64,000 nt of DNA. It comes from Kineococcus endophyticus (GTDB lineage Bacteria; Actinomycetota; Actinomycetes; Actinomycetales; Kineococcaceae). The stretch lies in contig NZ_JBFNQN010000006.1 of assembly GCF_040796495.1 (NCBI RefSeq), forward strand, positions 239,820-303,819. The letters run 5' to 3'. Below, one piece after another: positions 41,546 through 49,284 of this stretch. The notes under the pieces are model-generated. The model had not been told where the DNA came from. It saw only the letters and a program-made list of their open reading frames with translations, and made no database searches. How positions within the stretch are numbered: position 1 is the stretch's first letter; each line of letters begins with the position of its first letter. The translations under genes and the position numbers were made by a program.

Positions 41546-42627
41546 GCACCACGCGCACCACCCCGTCGCCGGCCGCACCCGCCGGTCGCCGCCGACGGTG
41601 CCCGCACCGGCTGTCGCCGGTGCGTGCCGCTCTGCGCGAGTCGTTGCGGGACAAAGCGTTGCTCGCGCAGGCGGTCCTGACGCCGGCGCTCGTCGTCGCC
41701 GTGGCCGTCGTCCTCGGGCAGTTCGGGAGGTCCGGGGACGCCCAGGTCGTGCAGGTGGCCGGGGCGCGACCCGCCGTCGCCGTCGAGCGCGCCCTGACCG
41801 CCGCGGGCGAGGAGGTGCGCAGTCCCGGCGTCGGCACCGCCCGGGCCACCGCCCTCGGAGCCCCCGGGCCCGGTGTGGACGCGACCGTCACCGTCCCCGC
41901 CGACGGGCCGGTCCTCGTGCGCGTCGCCCCGTCCGCCACGTGGGCGGTCGGGGACCTCCTGGAGGCGGTCCAGCGGGCCCTGCCCAGCCGCACGGTGCGC
42001 GTCCTCGGTCCCGACGGCCACGCCGCGCACGGGGTCGCCGGCCAGTTGCAGCCCGCGGTCCTCGTGCTCACCGCGGTGGTCCTCGCCCTGCCCGGCACGG
42101 CGGGACGCGTCCGGAGCTGGCGCCGCCGGGGAACGCTGGCGCTGCTCGCCGGCACCACGACCGCCCGGGGGGTCCGGGCCGTGCGCCTCGCCGGGGCCCT
42201 GCTGCCGTCGAGACTGCTCCTCGCCGTTCCCGCTGTCGTGCTCGTCGTCGCCGTCAACCGGCCGGGCCCCGTCCCCCTCGTGGTCCTCGTCCTGCTCGCC
42301 GCGGCGGGGACCGCGGCGGGAACCGCGGTCGGCGCGCTCGTCGGCGGCCTGCTGCGCACCGGCCGGGAGACGGGACCCCTGCTGTGGGCGCTGGCCGGTC
42401 TGGTGGGGTTGTTCGGCGGCGTCCTGCTGCCCGCCGCCGTCCTGCCCGACGCCGCCGACACCGTCCTGCAGTTCACCCCGACCGCGTGGTTCGCCGACGG
42501 TGTCCGCACGGCGCTCGCGGGCGGCCCGGTCGTCCCGGCGCTGCTGCCGACGGCCGGTCTCCTCGCCGTCGCCGCCGTGGCGTGGGGGGCGCTCACCGGG
42601 GTCTGCGCCCGGTCGGCGCACCGCTGA
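41542..42627 (+). CDS. ABC-2 type transporter permease
   Basis: 361 residues: one N-terminal membrane helix (LAQAVLTPALVVAVAVVLG), a ~110-residue extracytoplasmic domain, then five C-terminal helices (AVLVLTAVVLALPG, LLLAVPAVVLVVAVN, VVLVLLAAAGTAAGTAVGAL, GPLLWALAGLVGLFGGVLLP with the ABC-2 signature GGVLLPAAVLP, and a last helix). GTG 41542 overlaps the ATPase gene. Partner of the preceding ATPase; the cargo is inferred to be the modified peptide encoded 136 bases downstream. Confidence 0.87.
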   Translation: MSTTRTTPSPAAPAGRRRRCPHRLSPVRAALRESLRDKALLAQAVLTPALVVAVAVVLGQFGRSGDAQVVQVAGARPAVAVERALTAAGEEVRSPGVGTARATALGAPGPGVDATVTVPADGPVLVRVAPSATWAVGDLLEAVQRALPSRTVRVLGPDGHAAHGVAGQLQPAVLVLTAVVLALPGTAGRVRSWRRRGTLALLAGTTTARGVRAVRLAGALLPSRLLLAVPAVVLVVAVNRPGPVPLVVLVLLAAAGTAAGTAVGALVGGLLRTGRETGPLLWALAGLVGLFGGVLLPAAVLPDAADTVLQFTPTAWFADGVRTALAGGPVVPALLPTAGLLAVAAVAWGALTGVCARSAHR

Positions 42628-42762
42628 GGGTTCCGCGGGGAACTGTGCCGCGACTGTGAGGAACGCACCCCGGAACGGTGAGGCGCGCACTGCCGTCCGG
42701 TGGGTTCGGAGGGAGAGGCTCGGCCCGTCCGCACCGCCCCGACAGTTCCCAGGAGGTTCCTC

Positions 42763-42912
42763 GTGACCGTGACCACCGAACGCGTCAGCACCGGGCTGGA
42801 CGCCGAACTCGACCGTCTGCTCGCCGTCCTCCCGCCGGGTCCCGCACGCCGCACGCCGGCCCCGGTGGCCAGCCCGCTGTGCCTGTGCTGGCCCGACGAG
42901 ACGCAGGAGTGA
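42763..42912 (+). CDS. Candidate RiPP precursor peptide (49 aa)
   Basis: GTG 42763 lies six bases after an AGGAGG site, the strongest ribosome site in the region. The 49 residues divide into an amphipathic acidic leader (TERVSTGLDAELDRLLAVLP) and a Pro/Ala linker leading to the C-terminal core SPLCLCWPDETQE, with Cys40 and Cys42 as natural substrates for azoline formation. It ends seven bases before a YcaO cyclodehydratase gene. No homologue is recognized. Identification as a precursor rests on size, position and Cys-containing tail. Confidence 0.75.
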   Translation: MTVTTERVSTGLDAELDRLLAVLPPGPARRTPAPVASPLCLCWPDETQE

Positions 42913-42919
42913 GCCGACC

Positions 42920-44896
42920 GTGACGAACGGCCCTCGCGGACTCGCGCCGCGGGGGCCGTGGCGCGTGCTGCGCGACCCGGGCGGGAGTTTCCTCCTCGAC
43001 GACGACGAGGACAGGGTCCGCGTCCCCGACCGCCCCGCGCACGCGCTGGAACTCCTGCGGACCCGCGGTGGGCTCGCGACCGACGACCTGCTCGTCGACC
43101 TCGGTGTGCGTCCCGAGGACGTCCCGGAACTGGCGGGGGAACTCGCCGACCTCGTCCGCAGCGGTGTCCTCGTCCGCACGCCGGGACCGTTCAGGCCGGC
43201 CGTGGCCGTGGCCGGGGTCGGGCGCAGCGCCACCGGCGGGCTCCAGGCCGTCCTGCAGGCGGGTGGAACCCCGCTCGTCCCGCTCGAGGACGGGGGTGCG
43301 GACCTCGTGGTGCTCGTCTGCGACGACCACGCCGACCCGCGGCTGCCCGACCGGTTGGCGGAACTGGCCCGCCGGTCCCCGGTCCTCCTCGTCCGCTGGG
43401 GCGCCGGTCGCTGCTGGGTCGGCCCCCTCGTCGGGGCCGGACAGGGCCACCGCGCCGCCGGATCCTGCCCCGCGTGCCTCGTGGAGGCGTTGCGCGGCAA
43501 CGCCGAACCCGATCTCGCCGGCGCCGCGCACCCCGTCGGAGCCGGGGGTTCGGCCTTGCGCAGCGCCGCCGTCGGAGCCGTCGCCGGCGCGGTCGACGGC
43601 CTCCTGGAGGACCTCGCCGGGACGGGAGCGGGGGCCGTCGCGGACGTGTGGCGCTCCGGGATCCGGGAACTGCGACTGCGCACGGCGGAGGTCGTCGTGC
43701 ACCCCGTCCTGCCGTGCTCGCGGACGGAACCCCGCGCGGACCCGGGGGACGTCGCGGCCGACGACGACCTCGCCCGCCGGCTCGAGGGTTTCGTGTCCGG
43801 TCTGACGGGTTTCCTCGACCGGCCGCGCGTGCGGCGTTCGGTGGCGGGACGCTTCCTCGCGACGACCACCCACCCGCTCCGGCCCCCGTCCGTGGGAGCC
43901 GGGGTGCACCGCCGACGCGCGACGGCGTTCGGAGCGGGCCGGACGGCCGAGGCGGCTGTCACCGCGTGCCTGGGCGAGGCCGTCGAACGTTTCAGCACGA
44001 CGTGGCGCCCGGACCCCGACGCGGTCGTCGCGACGACGACCGCGCTGCGGGCCGAGGGTTCCCGCGTCGTGCTCCCGGGGGCGGCCGCGGGGCCGGCGTG
44101 GCGGGACGACGAGGCGACGGAGTTCCGCCGCCTCCGCGCGGTCCGCGACGGTTCCTGGACCGACGCCTGGGTCCCGGCCGCGGCGGTCACCTTCGCCCAC
44201 CCGCACCAGTGGGCGGTCGCCGCGGCACGGCCGGACTCGACGGGGTGCGCCGCCGGTCGCAGCACGGCCGACGCCGTGCGGCGCGGCCTGGCCGAACTCG
44301 TCGAACGCGACGCCGTCGCCGCCTGGTGGTGGGCCCGGGAACTGCGCCGGGGCGCAGCCCACCCCGACCCGGACGCGGTGGCCGCCGACCTCGCCGCGCA
44401 CGGCCGCCGCGGCTGGTTCCTCGACCTCACGCCGGGCAGCGGCATCCCCACCGCCGTCGCCGTCGCGGTGCTGCCCGACGGGACGGGCACGACGCTCGGT
44501 TTCGGGACGGCGCCGACGCTCGCCGAGGCCGTCGTCCGCGCCGGGGACGAACTCCTGCAGGTCCTCGCCTGTCTGGAGTTCGGCGACGAGCTCGGGCTCG
44601 CCGGGGCCGGATCCGCCGCGTGGCAGGCCGAACACGTCGAGGACCACCCGCACCTGCTCCCGCACCCGTCCCGGGAGCCGGCCGTGACGCACCCGCGCGG
44701 TGGCGACGGGGACGTCCTGGCCGAGTGGGGTTCCCGGCTGGCGGCCACGGGGTGCGACGTGGGTTTCGTGGACCTCACGCACCCCCGCCTCGCCGTGCCC
44801 GTGGTGCGCGTCGTGAGCGCGCAGCTGCGGTCCTGGCGACGCCCCGCCCGGGAGGTCGGACGCACGGGGGTGAACCCTTGGGACCTGCCCGTCTGA
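42920..44896 (+). CDS. Fused E1-like/YcaO cyclodehydratase (TOMM-type)
   Basis: 658 residues in two parts. About 1-260 is an E1-like, leader-binding domain with a ThiF-like strand GVGRSATGGLQAVLQAGG and one zinc-type CxxC (Cys183, Cys186 in GSCPACLVEALRGN). About 280-650 is the YcaO domain: Glu353 and Glu356 in CLGEAVERFS, Glu459, Glu462 and Asp464 in LAELVERDAVAAW, the ATP/Mg2+ site that phosphorylates the amide oxygen of Cys/Ser/Thr residues. The C-terminus VNPWDLPV is a variant of the Pro-rich tail. It would convert core Cys to thiazolines. No FMN dehydrogenase is adjacent. Confidence 0.9.
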   Translation: MTNGPRGLAPRGPWRVLRDPGGSFLLDDDEDRVRVPDRPAHALELLRTRGGLATDDLLVDLGVRPEDVPELAGELADLVRSGVLVRTPGPFRPAVAVAGVGRSATGGLQAVLQAGGTPLVPLEDGGADLVVLVCDDHADPRLPDRLAELARRSPVLLVRWGAGRCWVGPLVGAGQGHRAAGSCPACLVEALRGNAEPDLAGAAHPVGAGGSALRSAAVGAVAGAVDGLLEDLAGTGAGAVADVWRSGIRELRLRTAEVVVHPVLPCSRTEPRADPGDVAADDDLARRLEGFVSGLTGFLDRPRVRRSVAGRFLATTTHPLRPPSVGAGVHRRRATAFGAGRTAEAAVTACLGEAVERFSTTWRPDPDAVVATTTALRAEGSRVVLPGAAAGPAWRDDEATEFRRLRAVRDGSWTDAWVPAAAVTFAHPHQWAVAAARPDSTGCAAGRSTADAVRRGLAELVERDAVAAWWWARELRRGAAHPDPDAVAADLAAHGRRGWFLDLTPGSGIPTAVAVAVLPDGTGTTLGFGTAPTLAEAVVRAGDELLQVLACLEFGDELGLAGAGSAAWQAEHVEDHPHLLPHPSREPAVTHPRGGDGDVLAEWGSRLAATGCDVGFVDLTHPRLAVPVVRVVSAQLRSWRRPAREVGRTGVNPWDLPV

Positions 44897-44925
44897 TCCC
44901 GCCCGGGCCCTGCGTCACCGCGGGA

Positions 44926-44938
44926 TACGGTGTCGCTC
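44926..44938 (+). promoter_or_regulatory. Leaderless promoter of the RiPP-linked kinase
   Basis: TACGGT (44926-44931) lies seven bases before GTG 44939 with no ribosome site. It gives the two-component pair a promoter separate from the cyclodehydratase gene, whose stop is 30 bases upstream. Confidence 0.6.
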
Positions 44939-46216
44939 GTGCGTCCCCCGCCCTCGTCCCGGATCCGCCGGGGACGGGTGCGCCGCCTCCCGACGGCCGG
45001 GGGGACGGTGACGCGCCGGTTGCAGGCGCTGACGGTCGTGCTGTTCCTGCTCTGCGCCCTGGGCCTGTCGGTCTCGGTCGTGGGGGACGTCCGCTCGGGG
45101 CGGGTCGCCTGGGTGACGCCGGACGCGCCCTCGACCGAGGTGGTCGCCCTCCTCGCCGTCGCCGTCAGCGCGCTGGCGGCGGGTGCGGTCACCGTCACGG
45201 TGCTGCGGAGCACGCTGTCGCGCACGGGGGTGCGTTCGCGCGGTTCGGCTCTGTGGGCGCTGGCGGCGGTCGCCTACCTCCCCGCCCTGCTCCTCGGGCC
45301 CGGGTGGTTGGCGTGGTCCGCGGTGGCCGCCTGCTTCGTGCTGGAACTCCTGCCGCCGCGTCCGGCCGTCGCCCTCGCCTCGACCGGTCTTCTGCTGCAG
45401 GTCGCGCTGACCCGGGCGGCGGGGGAGACGTGGGGGGCGTCGGTGTTCGCGGGCGTCAGCTACCTGGCGACGTCGGTGCTGCTGTTCGTCGTCCTGCGCT
45501 GCGTCGGCACGTACCGCGAGCTGGAACTGGCCCGCGCCGAACTCGCCCACGCCGAGGTGCTCGCCGAACGGGTCCGCGTGTCCCGGGACCTGCACGACCT
45601 GCTGGGGCGCAACCTCGCCGCCATCTCCCTCAAGGTCGAACTCGCTCGCCGCCACCAGCGCGGTGGGCGAGGTGAGGCGCTGGCGGGGGAGCTCGACGAC
45701 GTGCTCGGGTTGAGCCACGCCGCCGCCGCGGACCTGCGCGCGCTGGTGGCCGGGTACCGGGTCCTCACGGTCCGGACCGAACTGGCCGCCGCGGTGCGGC
45801 TGCTCACCGACGCCGGGGTCCGCTGCGAGGTGGACGCCGACCTCGACGGGGAGGGCGCCGTGGACGGGGGTCTCGGGGCGGCCGACGACGTCGTGGCCTG
45901 GGTCCTGCGGGAGGCGGCGACGAACGTCGTGAAGCACGCGGGGGCCACGTGGTGCACGGTCTCGGTGCACGCCGGAGGCGCCGTGGACGGGAACGCCGGT
46001 GTCGTGGACCTGGTGGTGGAGAACGACGGCGTCGCCGCCACGGAGGACGGGGGCACGGGGACGGGTCTGGTCGGGGCGCGCGAGCGGGTGCGCGTGCTGG
46101 GCGGCGCGCTGGAGGTCGCGGTGCACCGCGACGTCTTCCGGTTGACGTGCCGCGTGCCGGTCCGCGGGGTCGCCCCCGCGTCAGGGGTCCGCCCGGAGGG
46201 GGAGGGGCGGTCGTGA
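44939..46216 (+). CDS. Sensor histidine kinase (DesK-like, HisKA_3)
   Basis: 425 residues. Four to six membrane helices (ALTVVLFLLCALGLSVSVVG, VVALLAVAVSALAAGAVTV, LWALAAVAYLPALLLG and others) precede the phosphoacceptor motif RVSRDLHDLLGRNLAAISLKVELA, N box LREAATNVVKHAGA and the GTGTGLVGARER G box. The lack of an extracellular loop resembles DesK, which reads membrane state. Downstream of the cyclodehydratase gene, it may sense the peptide product or envelope stress caused by it. It shares a GTGA overlap with the regulator gene. Confidence 0.9.
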   Translation: MRPPPSSRIRRGRVRRLPTAGGTVTRRLQALTVVLFLLCALGLSVSVVGDVRSGRVAWVTPDAPSTEVVALLAVAVSALAAGAVTVTVLRSTLSRTGVRSRGSALWALAAVAYLPALLLGPGWLAWSAVAACFVLELLPPRPAVALASTGLLLQVALTRAAGETWGASVFAGVSYLATSVLLFVVLRCVGTYRELELARAELAHAEVLAERVRVSRDLHDLLGRNLAAISLKVELARRHQRGGRGEALAGELDDVLGLSHAAAADLRALVAGYRVLTVRTELAAAVRLLTDAGVRCEVDADLDGEGAVDGGLGAADDVVAWVLREAATNVVKHAGATWCTVSVHAGGAVDGNAGVVDLVVENDGVAATEDGGTGTGLVGARERVRVLGGALEVAVHRDVFRLTCRVPVRGVAPASGVRPEGEGRS

Positions 46217-46818
46217 TCCGTCTGCTGGTCGCCGAGGACATGCACATCGTGCGGTCCGCGCTCGTCGCGCTGCTCGACAGCGAGGACGACCTGGAGGTCG
46301 TCGCGTCCGTCGCCCGCGGCGACCAGGTGCTCGACGCCCTCGCGTCGACGGCCGTCGACGTCGCCGTCCTGGACCTGGAGATGCCCGGCGGTGACGGGGT
46401 GTCGGTGGCCACCCGGATCCGGCGCGAGGTGCCCGGCACGAAGGTCGTCATCCTCACGGCCCTGGGTCGCCCCGCGGCCGTGCGTGGCGCGCTCGCCGCC
46501 GGGGTCGACGGGTTCGTGCTGAAGAACGCTCCGGTCGAGGAACTCGTCGACGGGATCCGCCGGGTGGCGGCCGGGGGTCGTGTCCTGCACCCCGAACTCG
46601 CCGCGGCCGCCGTGCAACGGGGGGACTCGCCGCTGACCCCGCGCGAGTCCGAGGTGCTGGGCCTGGTGGCCGAGGGGTGCACGGTGCGCGAGGCGGCGCA
46701 CCGGTTGTCCCTGTCCGAGGGGACGGTCCGCAACTACCTCTCGGTGGTCGCCGACAAGCTGCACGCGCGCAGCCGCACGGACGCCGTGAACATCGCGCAG
46801 GGGAACGGCTGGATCTGA
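46213..46818 (+). CDS. NarL/DesR-like response regulator
   Basis: 201 residues. Receiver: RLLVAEDMHIVRSALVALL, phospho-Asp in VAVLDLEMPGGDG, Thr in ILTALG, Lys in FVLKNAP. HTH: LTPRESEVLGLVAEGCTVREAAHRLSLSEGTVRNYLSVVADKL. The full match of MHIVR and LEMP to DesR-type regulators supports pairing with the DesK-like kinase. A probable target is the exporter-precursor operon at 40.4-42.8 kb; no binding site has been recognized. Confidence 0.92.
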   Translation: MIRLLVAEDMHIVRSALVALLDSEDDLEVVASVARGDQVLDALASTAVDVAVLDLEMPGGDGVSVATRIRREVPGTKVVILTALGRPAAVRGALAAGVDGFVLKNAPVEELVDGIRRVAAGGRVLHPELAAAAVQRGDSPLTPRESEVLGLVAEGCTVREAAHRLSLSEGTVRNYLSVVADKLHARSRTDAVNIAQGNGWI

Positions 46819-46819
46819 A

Positions 46820-46855
46820 CCTACGGGCATTAGGCGTTTGCCTGTGTATCGTAGG
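46820..46855 (+). promoter_or_regulatory. Concentric operator dyad over the TetR promoter
   Basis: Outer arms CCTACG (46820-46825) and CGTAGG (46850-46855) and inner arms AGGC (46832-46835) and GCCT (46840-46843) share one centre between 46837 and 46838. The right side covers the TATCGT -10 box (46847-46852), which is six bases before GTG 46859, so the encoded TetR protein probably represses itself here. Confidence 0.65.
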
Positions 46856-46858
46856 AAC

Positions 46859-47455
46859 GTGTCCCGTCCCCCGCTGACCGCCGCCGCGGTCGTCCAGCGC
46901 GCCGCGGAGCTCGCCGACGCCGACGGTCTCGGTGCCGTGACGCTCGCGGCCGTCGCCCGCTCCCTGGGGGTGCGGACACCGAGCCTCTACAGCCACGTCC
47001 GCGACCTGGCCGCGCTGCGCGACGGGATCACCGTCCTCGCCCTCGACGGCCTGGCCGACCGCGTCGCCGACGCGCTGGTGGGACGCTCGGGCGGGGACGC
47101 GCTGGAGGGTTTCGCCGGCGCCCACCGCGCCTTCGCGCTGGAGCACCCGGGCCGGTGGGAGGCACTGCACCGCAGGGCGGGTCCGGCCGCCGTGCAGGCG
47201 CCGGCGGCCGGCCGCGTCGTGCGCCTCACCGAGGCCGTGCTGCTGGGGTACCGCGTCCCGGCGCCGGACCGGGTGCACGCCACCCGCGTCCTCGGCGCCG
47301 CCCTCAGCGGTTTCCTCGACCTCGAACGCCTCGGCAGCTTCGACCACAGCTCGCCGGCCGCGGAGGAGTCCTGGCGCGAACTGCTGCGTTCGCTGCACCT
47401 CGTCCTGTCGCGCTGGTCCTCCCGCGACCCGTTCCCCCCGCAGGAGTTCCCGTGA
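46859..47455 (+). CDS. TetR family regulator with WHG-type C-terminal domain
   Basis: 198 residues. HTH: AAAVVQRAAELADADGLGAVTLAAVARSLGVRTPSLYSHVRDLAALRDGI. The C-terminal part (AFALEHPGRWEALHR, RVLGAALSGFLDLERLGSF) is the TetR_C WHG domain. It resembles the regulator at 62579 in domain type and in having an autoregulatory dyad. GTG 46859 is leaderless behind TATCGT. Its stop overlaps the start of the SGNH hydrolase gene (GTGA), which is thus its cotranscribed partner. Confidence 0.88.
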   Translation: MSRPPLTAAAVVQRAAELADADGLGAVTLAAVARSLGVRTPSLYSHVRDLAALRDGITVLALDGLADRVADALVGRSGGDALEGFAGAHRAFALEHPGRWEALHRRAGPAAVQAPAAGRVVRLTEAVLLGYRVPAPDRVHATRVLGAALSGFLDLERLGSFDHSSPAAEESWRELLRSLHLVLSRWSSRDPFPPQEFP

Positions 47456-48600
47456 CGCACCCCCTCACCCCCGCGTTGTTCCACGGTGCCCTGGAGGTCG
47501 AGCCGACCGCCCGCGGGCTGCGTCCGCACCGGTTGCCGCGCGCGGTGCGGACGCGGGACGCCGACGCGCAGCTGCTGGCGGCGCAGGCGCAACCAGCCGG
47601 CGTCCGGCTCGTCGTGTCGACGCCTGCCCGGCGCCTCGAGCTGGTCCTGCACGCCACCCGCCAGGCCCTCGGCGGGGTGCAGCGGCTCCGCGGTGCGGTC
47701 GACGTCTGCGTCGACGGGAACCTGCGCAGCACCCACGTCCTCACCGGCGGGGACCTCGTGGACGTCGACCTGCGGACGGGGTCGGCGACGACGACGGCCG
47801 GACCCGACGACCACGTCGTCGTCGACGACCTGCCCACGGGGGACAAGGTCGTGGAGTTCTGGCTGCCCCACCTCGAACAGGTGGACGTCGTCGCCCTCTC
47901 GGCCGACGCGGAACTGCGGGCCGTGGCCCCGTCGGGTCCGCTCTGGGTCCACCACGGCAGTTCCCTCAGCCACGGCTCGAACGCGTCGAGCCCCACCCGC
48001 ACCTGGCCGGCGGTCGCGGCGCGGGCGGCGGGCGTCCGGCTGCAGAACCTCGGCTTCGGCGGCAGCGCGCTCGTCGACCCGTTCCTGGCGCGCGTGGTGC
48101 GGGACCGCCCCACCGACCTCGTCAGCCTGAAGTTCGGCATCAACGTCGTGGGCGGGGACGTCATGCGGCGCAGGACGTTCGTCGCCGCCGTGCACGGGTT
48201 CCTCGACACCGTGCGCGACGGGCACCCGACGACACCGCTGCTCCTCGTCTCGCCGCTGCACTGCGCGCTGCACGAGGACACCCCGGGTCCCGGGTCCGTC
48301 GACCTCCAGGCCCTGGGGCGGGGCGAACTGCGGTTCACCGCGACGGGGACCCCCGGGGACACCGCGGGCGGACGGCTCACGCTGCGGGTCGTGCGGGACG
48401 CGCTGCGCGAGGTGGTCGCGGCCCGTGGCGACGACCCCCACCTGCACCACCTCGACGGCCTGGACCTGTTCGGCGAGGCCGACGAGCGCGAGCACCCCTT
48501 GCCCGACGCGCTGCACCTGGACACCGGGGGGCACGCCCTCGTCGGCCGCCGGTTCACCGACCTCGTGTTCGGCGCCGGTGGTGCGTTCTCCCGTCGCTGA
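47452..48600 (+). CDS. SGNH/GDSL-type hydrolase
   Basis: 382 residues. An N-terminal beta-rich domain (~150 residues) precedes the SGNH domain: block I Ser in WVHHGSSLSHGSN, block II Gly in LGFGGSALVD, block III Asn in SLKFGINVVG, and the terminal Asp and His in DALHLDTGGHALV. It hydrolyses esters, possibly acetyl or acyl groups on carbohydrates, in the cytosol as no signal peptide is seen. GTG 47452 overlaps the tetR stop; CAGGAG is the ribosome site. Confidence 0.87.
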   Translation: MTHPLTPALFHGALEVEPTARGLRPHRLPRAVRTRDADAQLLAAQAQPAGVRLVVSTPARRLELVLHATRQALGGVQRLRGAVDVCVDGNLRSTHVLTGGDLVDVDLRTGSATTTAGPDDHVVVDDLPTGDKVVEFWLPHLEQVDVVALSADAELRAVAPSGPLWVHHGSSLSHGSNASSPTRTWPAVAARAAGVRLQNLGFGGSALVDPFLARVVRDRPTDLVSLKFGINVVGGDVMRRRTFVAAVHGFLDTVRDGHPTTPLLLVSPLHCALHEDTPGPGSVDLQALGRGELRFTATGTPGDTAGGRLTLRVVRDALREVVAARGDDPHLHHLDGLDLFGEADEREHPLPDALHLDTGGHALVGRRFTDLVFGAGGAFSRR

Positions 48601-48603
48601 GGA

Positions 48604-49284
48604 TCAGGGGTTCTCCCCGGCCCGCACGAGCCCCCACTCGTAGGCCGCGATGACGGCCTGCACGCGGTCCCGCAGCCCCAGTTTCGCCAGCACGTTGCCC
48701 ACGTGCGTCTTGACCGTCGTCAGGGACACGACGAGGTCCTGCGCGATCTCGGCGTTCGAGGCCCCTTCGGCGATGCGGCGCAGGACGTCGAGCTCGCGCG
48801 GGGTGAGCGGCTGCAGGCGCGCGTCGAGACCGTCCCCGGGGCCCTCCTCCGGGTCGGTGGGCAGTTGCGTGGCGAACAGGTCGAGCATCCTGCGCACCAG
48901 GCGGGGGGCGACGACGGAACTCCCCGCGTCCACGACGCGGATCGCGTCGACGAGTTCCTCGGGACCGGCGCTCTTGACGAGGAAACCGCTGGCACCCGAG
49001 CGCAGGGCGGCGAAGGCGTACTCGTCGACGTCGAACGTCGTCAGCACCAGCACCCGGGAACCGGGGTGCTGCTCGGCGATGCGGCGGGTGGCCTCGATCC
49101 CGTCCATGCCGGGCATCCGGACGTCCATGACGACGACGTCGGGGGCCAGCGCCTGCACCTGCTCGAGCGCGACCGCGCCGTCGGACGCCTCACCGACGAC
49201 CTCGAGGTCGGGTTCGGACTCGATGACGAGGCGGAACCCCATGCGCAGCAACGCCTGGTCGTCCACGAGCAGCACGGTGGTCAC
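48604..49284 (-). CDS. NarL/LuxR family response regulator
   Basis: 226 residues. Receiver VLLVDDQALLRMGFRLVIESEPDLEVVGEA, phospho-Asp in VVVMDVRMPGMDG, VLTTFD and FLVKSAG; LuxR HTH LTPRELDVLRRIAEGASNAEIAQDLVVSLTTVKTH. GTG 49284 overlaps the kinase stop (GTGA). It is the last gene of a five-gene operon with an ABC exporter and its kinase, a layout typical of antibiotic-peptide or envelope-stress sensing modules. Its stop is three bases from the convergent hydrolase gene. Confidence 0.93.
   Translation of the reverse strand: MTTVLLVDDQALLRMGFRLVIESEPDLEVVGEASDGAVALEQVQALAPDVVVMDVRMPGMDGIEATRRIAEQHPGSRVLVLTTFDVDEYAFAALRSGASGFLVKSAGPEELVDAIRVVDAGSSVVAPRLVRRMLDLFATQLPTDPEEGPGDGLDARLQPLTPRELDVLRRIAEGASNAEIAQDLVVSLTTVKTHVGNVLAKLGLRDRVQAVIAAYEWGLVRAGENP

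Noticed and set aside
40387..45225. A 1612-codon minus-strand open frame across the transporter and RiPP genes
   Set aside because: Antisense to well-supported genes; composition is the Ser/Arg/Pro/Thr mix of a shadow frame and the start has no ribosome site.
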